NCBI RefSeq assembly: GCF_007827555.1
Contig: NZ_VISS01000002.1
Span: forward strand, 62,001-126,000
Direction of reading: 5' to 3'
Source of the DNA: Aeribacillus composti
GTDB taxonomy: Bacteria; Bacillota; Bacilli; Bacillales; Aeribacillaceae
DNA length: 64,000 nucleotides
The position numbers were made by a program, and so were the translations under genes. The stretch's first letter is position 1. Each line of letters starts with the position of its first letter. This document shows, piece by piece, positions 1 through 10,044 of the stretch. The notes under the pieces are model-generated. The model was not told where the DNA came from. It made no database searches and worked only from the letters and a program-made list of their open reading frames with translations.

Positions 1-1
1 A

Positions 2-487
2 GTTTGCTCAGTGATTGGTTTTCCACTTGGAGCAACAACTACTGAAGTAAAGGCATATGAAACGACAGAGTTGGTTCAAAAAGGTGCAGCGGAATTAGAT
101 ATGGTGATAAACATCAGCGCATTAAAGGATCAGCGTTATCATGCCGTTGAAGAAGATATTCGTGCTGTCGTTGAAGCGGCAAACGGAAAAGCTTTGATAA
201 AGGTGATTATTGAAACATGTCTATTAAATGTTGATGAGAAAAGAAAAGCGTGTGAGCTAGCTGTAAAAGCCGGAGCAGATTTTGTCAAAACATCGACAGG
301 ATTTTCTACCGGTGGTGCAACAGTTGACGATGTGAAGCTTATGCGTGCAGTAGTAGGTCCGAAATTCGGCGTGAAAGCATCTGGCGGAATCCGCGATTAT
401 AAAACTGCGATCATGATGATAGAAGCCGGTGCGACAAGAATTGGTACTAGTTCTGGAGTGGCGATTATAAAAGGAAGTGAACGTTAA
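2..487 (+). CDS. deoC: Deoxyribose-phosphate aldolase, 3' part (5' end outside window)
   Basis: The last 161 codons are visible; the family is about 220 residues, so roughly 60 N-terminal residues lie before the window. The enzyme cleaves 2-deoxyribose-5-phosphate to glyceraldehyde-3-phosphate and acetaldehyde in deoxynucleoside catabolism. It is a class I aldolase with a TIM-barrel fold. The Schiff-base lysine is in [14 protein letters not shown] (Lys codon at 287-289), and the second active-site lysine is in [10 protein letters not shown]. The reading frame is open from base 2. A hairpin terminator follows the stop, and the next gene converges on it. Confidence 0.95.
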   Translation, partial: VCSVIGFPLGATTTEVKAYETTELVQKGAAELDMVINISALKDQRYHAVEEDIRAVVEAANGKALIKVIIETCLLNVDEKRKACELAVKAGADFVKTSTGFSTGGATVDDVKLMRAVVGPKFGVKASGGIRDYKTAIMMIEAGATRIGTSSGVAIIKGSER

Positions 488-541
488 TCTATTATAATCA
501 CAGAATTGCTGGATTTTTTACATTTAGTTTAAAAAAGTTTT

Positions 542-570
542 CCCGCAGTTTGTTGCGGGATTATTTTTTT
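542..570. terminator. Terminator between deoC and yqeW
   Basis: Stem CCCGCA (542-547) pairs with TGCGGG (554-559) around a 6-nt loop and is followed by a T-rich tract. The gene on the minus strand ends inside that T tract, so the hairpin probably serves both convergent genes. Confidence 0.7.
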
Positions 571-1508
571 ATCCATGCTGAAATAGTTTTTGTCCACCAT
601 AATACAAAATTTGCATATTGATTCGCAAACGGGAGAATGATTAAAGAAGTTATCAAGTTAAAAATCAGGCTAAAGTGAGCGATTTGGAAATCTGGTTCAT
701 TTGTTAACAATTTTAAATTATTTGCGAAAAAAGGAATAAGCGGAACGAACAGGATCACTCCAAACACATTCAGCCAAAGATGGGCAAAAGCAGTATATTT
801 CGCTTCTTGTTTAGAGCCGATCGAGGCCAATAAAGCTGTAATGCAGGTGCCGATATTTGCGCCGAGAACAAAAGCTAATCCTGTTTCTAATGGCAGCAGC
901 TGTTCGTTCATAAAGCTCATGACAATTCCGATTAATGCAGTTGATGATTGAATAATTCCGGTGAAGACCGCGCTTATTCCGACAGAAAAAAGCAAATGGT
1001 CACTCGATTTGGCAAGCAGATCAGACATAACCTGCAGGTCAGACAAAAGAAAAGCAGCTTTTTCAAACCCGTTCAAAGCTAAAAATATACACGATATGCC
1101 GAAGCATGAACAGCCTAATGAAAATAAAATTCTATTTTTAAAAAGCATGAGAAGAAGAGAAATTGCAAACATCATCCCTAAATAGTCATCTATTTCAACG
1201 GCTAGAAATTCGGTCGTAAAGGTCGTCCCGACATTGGAACCTAAAATAATTCCAATTGCATCTTTAAACTTTAACAAACCAGCGGAAACAAAACTAACTG
1301 TAATCACCATCACTAGAGAACTGCTATGAACAAGAGCTGTTGCAATCATGCCGGTTAGAAAGGATTTGATTGGGGCATTCGTGCAGTTGTACAGCCATTT
1401 CTCCAGCTGCCTATGGGACATTTGCTGAAATCCGTATTTCATCATTGCCATTCCGCAAAAAAATAAAAGGAAACAAGAAAAAAATAATAACAGCAATTGC
1501 ATTCCCAT
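561..1508 (-). CDS. yqeW: Na/Pi-cotransporter family membrane protein YqeW
   Basis: A 315-residue polytopic membrane protein of the NptA/PNaS family, which moves phosphate with sodium across the membrane. The diagnostic inverted repeats are visible: an HSSS motif followed by GSNVGTTFT in the first half, and QSS followed by GANIGTCIT in the second. The C-terminal PhoU-like domain seen in longer members is absent. The ATG at 1508 is chosen because GAGGTGG lies 5 nt upstream; the in-frame GTG at 1517 falls inside that ribosome binding site. Its place between deoC and rpsU matches B. subtilis yqeW. Substrate not proven. Confidence 0.85.
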   Translation of the reverse strand: MGMQLLLLFFSCFLLFFCGMAMMKYGFQQMSHRQLEKWLYNCTNAPIKSFLTGMIATALVHSSSLVMVITVSFVSAGLLKFKDAIGIILGSNVGTTFTTEFLAVEIDDYLGMMFAISLLLMLFKNRILFSLGCSCFGISCIFLALNGFEKAAFLLSDLQVMSDLLAKSSDHLLFSVGISAVFTGIIQSSTALIGIVMSFMNEQLLPLETGLAFVLGANIGTCITALLASIGSKQEAKYTAFAHLWLNVFGVILFVPLIPFFANNLKLLTNEPDFQIAHFSLIFNLITSLIILPFANQYANFVLWWTKTISAWIKK

Positions 1509-1757
1509 GAAAACCACCTCATCAACAGTCTATGGACAAGGTGTCACAATAAGACCTTATGAACGAGTAATTTTTTTTCAATCGAACTAGTTATATTTTT
1601 TCAGACAGCCTGTTTGGCGGCTTTCAAACGATCTTGAATCATTACCTTATATACATAATGAATTTGGAAATTCTTCCATACAAAAGCTGATATGAAACAG
1701 TCTTGTAAACCTGTCCGGTAAAAAAAGTCATAAGGAATAGGAAAGATGTTTTGAACA

Positions 1758-1786
1758 TTGACCAAATAAATCGATTATATTATACT
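1758..1786 (+). promoter_or_regulatory. SigA-type promoter for rpsU-yqeY
   Basis: TTGACC (1758-1763), a 17-nt spacer and TATACT (1781-1786), about 65 nt before the rpsU start. Nothing else that I can name lies between yqeW and this promoter (1518-1757). Confidence 0.7.
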
Positions 1787-1851
1787 AACTTAGTAAATGT
1801 TCTTTTTGATAAGGAACATGAACTGGCTTTGTTCGGAGGGAGGGAAAAAGG

Positions 1852-2025
1852 ATGTCTAAAACGATCGTACGTAAAAACGAATCGCTTGAGGATGCTCTTC
1901 GCCGCTTCAGACGCCAAGTATCAAAAACTGGTACTTTGCAGGAATATAGAAAGCGCGAATTTTATGAGAAGCCTAGCGTAAGACGCAAGAAAAAATCTGA
2001 AGCTGCAAGAAAGCGTAAATATTAA
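1852..2025 (+). CDS. rpsU: 30S ribosomal protein S21
   Basis: A 57-residue basic protein with the conserved S21 core ([16 protein letters not shown] near the N-terminus, [20 protein letters not shown] at the C-terminus). It is a small-subunit protein near the anti-Shine-Dalgarno end of 16S rRNA. A GGAGGGAGG ribosome binding site lies 8 nt or so before the ATG. It is preceded by a good SigA promoter and followed after 19 nt by yqeY, the same pairing as in B. subtilis and most Firmicutes. Full length, nothing unusual. Confidence 0.98.
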   Translation: MSKTIVRKNESLEDALRRFRRQVSKTGTLQEYRKREFYEKPSVRRKKKSEAARKRKY

Positions 2026-2044
2026 AAGAGGGTGTATATTGATT

Positions 2045-2491
2045 ATGGGTCTTCTTGAGCGTTTAAATCAAGATATGAAGCAAGCGATGAAAAATAAAGA
2101 GAAAGATCGCCTTTCAGTCATTCGCATGGTAAAAGCATCCTTGCAAAATGAAGCGATTAAACTCGGAAAAAGTGAGTTGACTGAAGAAGAGGAATTAACG
2201 GTACTTTCTCGAGAATTAAAGCAACGTAAAGACTCCCTCCAAGAATTTGAAAATGCAGGTCGTTCAGATTTAGTTGAAAAAGTGAAAGCTGAAATTGCAG
2301 TAATAACTGAATATATGCCTGAGCAATTATCTGAAGAGGAATTAATACAAATTATTAAAACAACAATTTCGGAAGTGAACGCAACGTCCAAATCCGATAT
2401 GGGGAAAGTAATGGGAGCCGTTATGCCAAAAGTAAAAGGAAAAGCAGATGGCTCGCTTGTCAATAAATTGGTTCAGGATTTGCTTTCATAA
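2045..2491 (+). CDS. yqeY: GatB/YqeY domain protein
   Basis: A 148-residue cytoplasmic protein of the YqeY family, a stand-alone relative of the tRNA-binding tail domain of GatB. Its precise role is not known; it is inferred to act near tRNA amidation or translation because of the GatB relationship and its constant linkage to rpsU. The N-terminus ([20 protein letters not shown]) and the [20 protein letters not shown] segment are typical. The ATG at 2045 follows AAGAGGGTG; an in-frame TTG at 2039 is possible but less well spaced. Cotranscribed with rpsU. Confidence 0.93.
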   Translation: MGLLERLNQDMKQAMKNKEKDRLSVIRMVKASLQNEAIKLGKSELTEEEELTVLSRELKQRKDSLQEFENAGRSDLVEKVKAEIAVITEYMPEQLSEEELIQIIKTTISEVNATSKSDMGKVMGAVMPKVKGKADGSLVNKLVQDLLS

Positions 2492-2498
2492 TTCGAGT

Positions 2499-2541
2499 AA
2501 AAAGCTTGCCGCTTTCTATGTGCGGCAAGCTTTTAAGTTTT
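2499..2541 (+). terminator. Terminator of rpsU-yqeY
   Basis: A 13-bp perfect stem, AAAAGCTTGCCGC (2500-2512) with GCGGCAAGCTTTT (2522-2534), followed by a T-rich run. Confidence 0.9.
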
Positions 2542-2544
2542 TGC

Positions 2545-2887
2545 AGCGGATTCATCCTATGGACTGCGGCAGTCGATTAATGAATGTAGCTGCCTTGCAA
2601 TTCATCAATAGTGGTTTAGTTGTTGATAGCAAGCTTGTCGGCGAAAGAATATAACTGCTATGCAAATGTCCGCAAAAAATTGAGCAGAGGGCAACAATTC
2701 GGAAAGATCGCTGATCTCAATGAAGATTATCGGGAAAATACGGCGGCAATAAAGGAAAACCATCACACGTCTATCTGGCTGTGAGAACAGGGAAAAACGA
2801 CAGCACTATTTGCTCTGAAAGGGAAAAGATTTATTTCGGAGTTAACCCAAATATTTTCATTGAAACCTCAACGGGATCAACATGACG
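2545..2887 (+). pseudogene. Possible decayed gene, unrecognised
   Basis: No intact gene fits here. Peptide-like stretches appear in shifting plus-strand frames: one ending GLVVDSKLVGERI before a stop, one reading VRKKLSRGQQFGKIADLNED, and one reading KIYFGVNPNIFIETSTGST. Joined by small frame changes, these could be the remains of a single gene, and a hairpin terminator on the same strand follows at 2888. I recognise no family. This could also be non-coding sequence that reads well by chance. Confidence 0.3.
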
Positions 2888-2929
2888 GAGCGTATAAGCG
2901 GCGCCTGAGCTGTTCATACGCTCTTTTTT
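2888..2929 (+). terminator. Hairpin terminator after decayed region
   Basis: GAGCGTAT (2888-2895) pairs with ATACGCTC (2916-2923) and is followed by TTTTTT. The loop is long (20 nt). The orientation fits a plus-strand transcript, yet no intact plus-strand gene precedes it. Confidence 0.6.
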
Positions 2930-2947
2930 GATGAAGCGAAAACCGTT

Positions 2948-3502
2948 CTATCCATATAGTTTGAGCAGTTTTTCTTTTGACATCATTAAATATTTCGGCG
3001 GCCGCTTCAAGCTATCGAAACGATATTGAATGATTAAATACATAGGGGTAAATGTCAAAAGCTTATACCATTTATAAAATGGATTTTGAATGGAAAACGT
3101 TTCAAAGCCCAGCCGTTCAGAGCCTTTATTTAAAATAGTTATTCCAATAATCCCTTTCACATTATGAAATTGTGAATGATTCCGCAAGTATTGAACGATA
3201 TTTGGCAGCCCTTTTTCTGTTTTAGAGTAAATGTATCTTCCTTTTTGAATTTCGCTCTTAAAACGATTCAGTTCCTTCATTAAATAGACGTTATGAAGAT
3301 GTATTTTTAACAGAAGATCATTTTTTTTAATTTTTGTACCGTCTGAAAGAATTATTTCCCTTCCTTTATATTTTGTCAATCGAACCCGGAAAATGTCACG
3401 ATTATTCTCCTTGTCCCTCACATACTCAAGCCGCGAACAAAGGTAATAAATGGGATCCAATAGGCACCAAAACTTAAAAAAACAATATCTCAACCTTCCC
3501 AT
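2948..3502 (-). CDS. ykoP: YkoP-like hypothetical protein
   Basis: A 184-residue basic protein with no signal peptide. I identify it as YkoP-like mainly because a YkoN-type glycosyltransferase is divergently encoded next to it, and the two are neighbours in B. subtilis. No catalytic motif is evident; the middle carries a conserved-looking stretch (IIGITILNKGSERLGFETF). Related domains are fused to polysaccharide deacetylases in some bacilli, which hints at a cell-envelope role. The ATG at 3502 is preferred because AAAGGTG sits 6 nt upstream; the GTG nine bases earlier is inside that site. Function unknown. Confidence 0.6.
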   Translation of the reverse strand: MGRLRYCFFKFWCLLDPIYYLCSRLEYVRDKENNRDIFRVRLTKYKGREIILSDGTKIKKNDLLLKIHLHNVYLMKELNRFKSEIQKGRYIYSKTEKGLPNIVQYLRNHSQFHNVKGIIGITILNKGSERLGFETFSIQNPFYKWYKLLTFTPMYLIIQYRFDSLKRPPKYLMMSKEKLLKLYG

Positions 3503-3644
3503 TTGCAACACCTTTCACTTTTTTTCTTACAGTTTATTTTTTAGCATACGAATTGTTTTTATTTATAAAAAATTTTTTTCGAATAGGCATGCGAAATTAA
3601 GAAAAAACTTTTAAAGAACTCCATCAATAACAATGGTGAGCGAT

Positions 3645-4754
3645 ATGAAAAAAATTTTATATCTTCCTTTTTTGACCATACCTTCAGGCCATCATCAAAC
3701 AGCTGATGCCCTAATGGAAGGGTTGTTACGGCTTGATCCTGACATTCATTGCGAAAAAATGGATCTTTTGTCATCGAAATTTGGAAAAATAGAAAGGCTG
3801 ATATCTTCCTTTTATTTGCAATGGATTGGCCGTTTTCCTAAATCATACAGCCATATGTACCACAGGTCAGTGCTCGCGGAACAAAAGAGCGCCAAAAGGT
3901 TTTTCCATTATGAGGCACTTTTTCTCCGGCATTTAAAAAAGATCATTGATGAATTGAATCCGAAAATGATTGTTTGTACTCATGCTCTTCCTTCCTACTT
4001 GCTTGCCAGGCTGAAAGCCTCTTCTCAAATCAACATCCCTGTTATCAATGTATACACAGATTTTTTTATTCATCATCTTTGGGGAAAAAGAGAAATTGAC
4101 TATCATTTTGTCGGTCACTCATATATGAAAGATTATTTGCTCGAAAAAGGTATAAAAAAAGAACAGATTTTTGTTACAGGGATTCCTATTCACCCAAATT
4201 TTACAAAAAGGAAAGATGAACATGTACATAGCATGCGTTTTTATCGAGGATTAATTTCGGGAGGAAGTTCAGGCGTCGGTTCAATAGAGAAGATAACGGA
4301 AAAAATCAGCCGCGATGATGATATCCATTATATGGTGTTATGCGGAAAAAACAGAAAGCTTTATGATCGATTAATAAAACAAAACCATCCACGAATTACT
4401 CCTTTGCCTTACATCTCTTCAAGAGAACAAATGAACGATCTGTACAATCGCGTCGATTTTATCATGACAAAGCCCGGGGGTGTGACAATCAGCGAATGTT
4501 TATACAAAAAAATTCCTATATTTGTATACCACACTCTTCCAGGACAGGAAGAAATAAATTTGGAGAAATTAACGAAATTCGGGATGGTGTTTGATTTTCG
4601 AAATTGGCAAGAGGAAACAAATATTTCGGCCTCCATTATTCGAGCGCTGCAATCTAAGCAGCTATCAAAATTTTTATCGAAAGTGGATGAATATCATAAA
4701 AGTTTAGCTCCGATTGAACCAGCGGGATTGATCAAACGTTTAATGAATGAATAG
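3645..4754 (+). CDS. ykoN: Glycosyltransferase of the MGDG-synthase/UgtP type (YkoN-like)
   Basis: A 369-residue GT28-type glycosyltransferase. The N-terminal half has the lipid-acceptor signature of monogalactosyldiacylglycerol synthases (LPFLTIPSGHHQTADALMEG). The C-terminal half has the nucleotide-sugar site (MTKPGGVTISECLYKKIPIF followed by PGQEE). It probably transfers a sugar to a lipid or other envelope acceptor at the membrane surface; the acceptor is unknown. The ATG at 3645 follows GGTGAG; an in-frame ATG at 3633 has no ribosome binding site. It is divergent from ykoP, as in the B. subtilis yko cluster, but sits here between yqeY and yqeZ. Confidence 0.8.
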   Translation: MKKILYLPFLTIPSGHHQTADALMEGLLRLDPDIHCEKMDLLSSKFGKIERLISSFYLQWIGRFPKSYSHMYHRSVLAEQKSAKRFFHYEALFLRHLKKIIDELNPKMIVCTHALPSYLLARLKASSQINIPVINVYTDFFIHHLWGKREIDYHFVGHSYMKDYLLEKGIKKEQIFVTGIPIHPNFTKRKDEHVHSMRFYRGLISGGSSGVGSIEKITEKISRDDDIHYMVLCGKNRKLYDRLIKQNHPRITPLPYISSREQMNDLYNRVDFIMTKPGGVTISECLYKKIPIFVYHTLPGQEEINLEKLTKFGMVFDFRNWQEETNISASIIRALQSKQLSKFLSKVDEYHKSLAPIEPAGLIKRLMNE

Positions 4755-4780
4755 CTCCTGGAAGCCATTAAAGCTTCTAG
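4754..4780. terminator. Hairpin between ykoN and thiC
   Basis: GCTCCTGGAAGC pairs with GCTTCTAGGAGC (one mismatch) across a short loop between two convergent genes. The following T tract is weak. Confidence 0.5.
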
Positions 4781-4801
4781 GAGCATTAGTTTGAAAATTA
4801 T

Positions 4802-6646
<1,845 letters not shown>

Positions 6647-6690
6647 TCAATTCAATATAGAAAAAGAAGGCAATAAAATACTCCCGCTAC

Positions 6691-6785
6691 CTACTTCCCT
6701 ACGCTGGCATCATCCAGATCAGGTTCAAAGGGTTGAAGAACTTCAGGCGCGTTCTTCTCTCAGTCCAGCTAATTGGACACCCCTA
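6691..6785 (-). ncRNA. TPP riboswitch (THI element)
   Basis: The minus strand reads the conserved THI-box segments in order: a GGGGTGTCC 5' stem, the CTGAGAG element, ACCCTTTGAACCTGATCTGG, and GCGTAGGGAAG. This is the thiamine-pyrophosphate aptamer controlling thiC, with its terminator about 50 nt downstream. Confidence 0.96.
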
Positions 6786-6880
6786 GTAGATGGTTATATA
6801 TTTTTTTTAATAGTAACATAATATGAAAAATAATGAAAATATTTTTTCGTTTCATGTTTGTTTGCAGAATTGTTGATTTT

Positions 6881-6906
6881 TGAAACTTTCTGCGCAATTG
6901 TCCGTA
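6881..6906 (+). promoter_or_regulatory. SigW-type promoter of yqeZ-floA-yqfB
   Basis: TGAAAC (6881-6886), exactly 16 nt, then CGTA (6903-6906). This equals the published SigW consensus, and the B. subtilis yqeZ-yqfA-yqfB operon is a known SigW target. It implies induction by envelope stress or antimicrobial peptides. Confidence 0.85.
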
Positions 6907-6939
6907 ATAATATTAGGCAAAAAATAAGGGGGGAGAGGC

Positions 6940-8271
6940 CTGAAATCAAACAATAAGTTTTTCGCTATTTGCGCTCTGCTGCTCATCTTGTCGATTATTT
7001 GTGCGTCTTTTGATGCCAAATCAGCTGAAGGGAAAACCGTTTATTTTATTCCGATTGAAAATACAATTGAAAAAGGATTGGTGCATTTTATTAAACGATC
7101 CATTCAGGAGGCGGAAAAAGAAAAGGCGGATGTCATTGTTTTTGAATTGAACACTCCTGGCGGTGCTTTAGAGGCAGCGATAGAAATAGGCAAAATGATT
7201 ATGGATACAGATATCAAAACAATCGCTTATGTAAATAAACATGCGATTTCCGCAGGGGCTTATATAGCATTAAGGGCTGATCAAATATATTACCATCCTG
7301 GCGGTACCATTGGGTCAGCGGCTGTCATTGACTCCAATGGCAATGCTGCAGAAGTAAAAGTGCAATCGTTTTGGAAAGCAGAGATGAGAAATGCTGCTGA
7401 GCTTCATGGCAGAGACCCTATGTTCGCTGAGGCGATGGTAGACAGCAGCTTGAATATGCCCGAATATGGTGCAGAAAAAGGAGAATTACTAACATTAACA
7501 GCAAAACAAGCGATGGAAGTCGGGTATGGTGAAGGCATCGCCAAAAGCCGGGCAGAGCTTTTGAAATCGATCGGAATGGAAGGTGCAAAAATCCAAGAGA
7601 CTGAGGAGACGTTTGCTGAAAAAATAGCCCGTTTTGTAACAAATATGTATACCATTCCGATATTATTAACGATTAGCGGTTTAGGATTTGTGTTAGAATT
7701 GTACACTCCTGGGTTTGGCATTCCTGGTTTTATTGGACTATTGGCGCTGTTTTTGTTTTTCTTCGGTCATTTTATTGCAGGGCTTGCGGGATTGGAAACG
7801 GTTGTTTTGTTCGTGCTTGGGGTTCTGCTTATAATTGCAGAGTTGTTTGTTCCAGGAGGAATTATTGGAGCAATCGGTTTTCTTTCAGTCCTTTTAAGTT
7901 TATTTTTAGCAGCTGATCATATAGGACATATGGCGGTTTCTCTTTTTATTGCCGGTTCCATTTCGATATTCACAATATTCATTTTGTCAAAGGTGATTGG
8001 TAAGCGTATGAAATGGTTTAAAAAAATTATTTTAAATGATTCAATCAGCACGGAGAAAGGTTATGTATCCAATCAAAATCGTACAGATTTAATTGGGAAA
8101 ACGGGTGTAACTGTGACTGCTTTACGGCCGGCAGGAACAGTAATGACCGATGGAGAGGAAAGATTGGATGTTGTGACAGAAGGGACGTATATTGAGAAAG
8201 GAAAAAAAGTGAAAATTGTTAAAGTAGAAGGCTCACGAATTGTTGTAAGAGCTATTAATGAAAATGAATAG
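6940..8271 (+). CDS. yqeZ: NfeD-family membrane serine protease YqeZ
   Basis: A 443-residue protein of the long NfeD type. It has a signal peptide, an extracytoplasmic ClpP-like protease domain (ELNTPGG near residue 70, then HAISAGAYIALRAD with the candidate catalytic serine), several membrane segments around residues 235-345, and a C-terminal OB-fold NfeD domain. It works with the flotillin FloA encoded next. There is no ATG. The frame is open upstream of a TTG at 6988, but that start would cut the signal peptide. A CTG at 6940, preceded by AAGGGGGGAG, restores an N-terminus of KSNNKF plus a hydrophobic stretch, so CTG is the likely start. SigW-type promoter upstream. Confidence 0.88.
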   Translation: MKSNNKFFAICALLLILSIICASFDAKSAEGKTVYFIPIENTIEKGLVHFIKRSIQEAEKEKADVIVFELNTPGGALEAAIEIGKMIMDTDIKTIAYVNKHAISAGAYIALRADQIYYHPGGTIGSAAVIDSNGNAAEVKVQSFWKAEMRNAAELHGRDPMFAEAMVDSSLNMPEYGAEKGELLTLTAKQAMEVGYGEGIAKSRAELLKSIGMEGAKIQETEETFAEKIARFVTNMYTIPILLTISGLGFVLELYTPGFGIPGFIGLLALFLFFFGHFIAGLAGLETVVLFVLGVLLIIAELFVPGGIIGAIGFLSVLLSLFLAADHIGHMAVSLFIAGSISIFTIFILSKVIGKRMKWFKKIILNDSISTEKGYVSNQNRTDLIGKTGVTVTALRPAGTVMTDGEERLDVVTEGTYIEKGKKVKIVKVEGSRIVVRAINENE

Positions 8272-8287
8272 GAGGTAGGTATGTCAC

Positions 8288-9280
8288 ATGGATGTATCAT
8301 TTTTTCTTTTACTAGGTCTTATCGTATTAGGTCTTATTTTGCTTGGCATCTTGTTCTCTTTTGTGCCGATTATGCTCTGGATTTCTGCTCTAGCAGCTGG
8401 CGTTCGCATCAGTATTTTGACTCTTATTGGAATGAGGCTGCGCAGAGTCATTCCAAGTCGAGTGATCAATCCGTTAATTAAAGCGCATAAAGCCGGCCTT
8501 GATGTCACAACGAATCAATTGGAAAGCCATTATTTGGCAGGAGGAAATGTCGATCGAGTTGTCAACGCATTAATTGCAGCTGAAAGAGCCAATATTGAAT
8601 TGAGCTTTGAACGTTGTGCTGCGATTGATTTAGCGGGAAGAGACGTGCTTGAAGCCGTTCAAATGAGCGTAAATCCGAAAGTAATCGAAACCCCGTTTAT
8701 TGCAGGTGTTGCCATGGACGGAATTGAAGTGAAAGCAAAAGCCCGCATCACGGTGCGAGCCAATATCGACCGGCTTGTTGGCGGTGCCGGGGAAGAAACG
8801 ATTATCGCACGTGTAGGTGAAGGAATTGTCAGCACCATTGGTTCTTCTGATGATCATAAAAAAGTGCTGGAAAACCCTGATATGATTTCACAAACAGTTT
8901 TAAACAAAGGACTCGATTCAGGAACAGCCTTTGAAATTTTATCCATCGACATCGCGGACGTTGACATCGGCAAAAACATCGGTGCGATCCTGCAGACAGA
9001 TCAAGCGGAAGCAGACAAAAACATCGCGCAAGCTAAAGCGGAGGAACGCAGGGCGATGGCGGTGGCAAGAGAGCAGGAGATGCGCGCTAAAGTTGAAGAA
9101 ATGCGGGCAAAAGTTGTTGAGGCGGAAGCGCAAGTTCCGCTGGCAATGGCGGAAGCTTTAAAATCAGGAAATATTGGAGTTATGGATTATATGAACATCA
9201 AAAACATTACCGCTGATACAAATATGCGTGATTCTATCGGAAAAATGACAAAAAACTCTGCTGGTGATGAAGAAGAATGA
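8288..9280 (+). CDS. floA: Flotillin-like protein FloA
   Basis: A 330-residue flotillin (YqfA). It has one N-terminal membrane hairpin (residues 5-40), a PHB-type domain around [12 protein letters not shown] to [12 protein letters not shown], and a coiled-coil region rich in [21 protein letters not shown] near residues 240-290. It organises membrane microdomains and is functionally tied to the NfeD protease encoded just upstream. GGAGGT lies 11 nt before this ATG; a closer ATG at 8281 is in another frame and does not encode the protein. Middle gene of the SigW operon. Confidence 0.97.
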   Translation: MDVSFFLLLGLIVLGLILLGILFSFVPIMLWISALAAGVRISILTLIGMRLRRVIPSRVINPLIKAHKAGLDVTTNQLESHYLAGGNVDRVVNALIAAERANIELSFERCAAIDLAGRDVLEAVQMSVNPKVIETPFIAGVAMDGIEVKAKARITVRANIDRLVGGAGEETIIARVGEGIVSTIGSSDDHKKVLENPDMISQTVLNKGLDSGTAFEILSIDIADVDIGKNIGAILQTDQAEADKNIAQAKAEERRAMAVAREQEMRAKVEEMRAKVVEAEAQVPLAMAEALKSGNIGVMDYMNIKNITADTNMRDSIGKMTKNSAGDEEE

Positions 9281-9308
9281 TCTTTCTGTCCATCAAAGGA
9301 GGTGTCAT

Positions 9309-9686
9309 ATGGAAATATTTGAAAATCCGCTGTTCATTGTTATTTTAATCGGGATTATTTCTTCTTTGTTTGGCAGAAATAAAAAAGATCAAGAGCAGCA
9401 GAAAAAAAGGAAACAAGCTGCAAAACAAATAAAACAAAGGGTTAAAAATGTTTCGACAAGCCCTCCAAATGAATGGAATCAAATTCAAAATGTACACACA
9501 GGCCTATCCAGCCAACTAAAAAAAGCTGAAAAAGACAAATCGAATATGAAATCTTTTCATAATAAAAATAAAAAACAGAAACCATCAGCTTTACACATGC
9601 ATTCAGCTGCAAAAGGAGTCATTTGGAGCGTCATTTTAGATGAACCCCGATCCAAAAAGCCCCATCGGTCGAATTTCATAAAATAA
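9309..9686 (+). CDS. yqfB: Small membrane-anchored protein YqfB
   Basis: A 125-residue protein with one N-terminal membrane segment (ENPLFIVILIGIISSLF) and a long lysine/glutamine-rich cytoplasmic tail that looks disordered. A perfect AAAGGAGGTG precedes the ATG at 9309. Third gene of the SigW-type operon after floA, the same position as B. subtilis yqfB. Function unknown; the context suggests a role with FloA/YqeZ at the membrane. Confidence 0.75.
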   Translation: MEIFENPLFIVILIGIISSLFGRNKKDQEQQKKRKQAAKQIKQRVKNVSTSPPNEWNQIQNVHTGLSSQLKKAEKDKSNMKSFHNKNKKQKPSALHMHSAAKGVIWSVILDEPRSKKPHRSNFIK

Positions 9687-9702
9687 ATGAATTAATGGTG
9701 TT

Positions 9703-9749
9703 AATCCCCTTTTGTCTCTCATAAATATGAGGATGAAGGGGGTTCTTTT
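9703..9749 (+). terminator. Hairpin ending the SigW operon and covering the yqfC ribosome binding site
   Basis: AATCCCCTT (9703-9711) pairs with AAGGGGGTT (9736-9744) with one G-T pair, then CTTTT. The 3' arm is also the Shine-Dalgarno sequence of yqfC, whose ATG is at 9750. Confidence 0.5.
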
Positions 9750-10034
9750 ATGGGCAAAAAATGGCATCAGCGAATAAAAAGCATATTGACAGAAGGATTG
9801 CAAATACCAGCTGACGTCATGATGGATCTTCCCCGTGTTACGATGATCGGTACATTGCATATATATATAGAAAATCATAAAGGACTGCTTTCTTTTACAG
9901 ATAAAGAGATTCGAGTTTTGCTGCAGCAAGGCCAGATGCTCATTAAAGGAAGCGATTTTGTGATGAAAGCGATATTGCCAGAAGAGCTCCTTGTAGAAGG
10001 GAAAATTGAACAAGTATTATATATTGATCAGTAG
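9750..10034 (+). CDS. yqfC: Sporulation protein YqfC (YabP/YqfC family)
   Basis: A 94-residue member of the YabP/YqfC family, short soluble proteins made in the mother cell during sporulation. DLPRVTMIGTLHIYIENHKG and FTDKEIRVLL are the typical signature regions. In B. subtilis yqfC and yqfD form a SigE-dependent pair, and here yqfD follows after 10 nt. The ribosome binding site GAAGGGGG is embedded in a hairpin. I could not pick a convincing SigE promoter by eye. Molecular role unknown. Confidence 0.88.
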   Translation: MGKKWHQRIKSILTEGLQIPADVMMDLPRVTMIGTLHIYIENHKGLLSFTDKEIRVLLQQGQMLIKGSDFVMKAILPEELLVEGKIEQVLYIDQ

Positions 10035-10044
10035 GGGGATCGGG

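Noticed and set aside
2068-2463. A 131-codon minus-strand frame opposite yqeY
   Set aside because: Ser/Phe-rich reverse reading of a lysine- and glutamate-rich gene; no start signals.
8281-8481. An ATG closer to the ribosome binding site than the floA start
   Set aside because: That frame yields an unconserved peptide, while the ATG at 8288 gives the highly conserved FloA.
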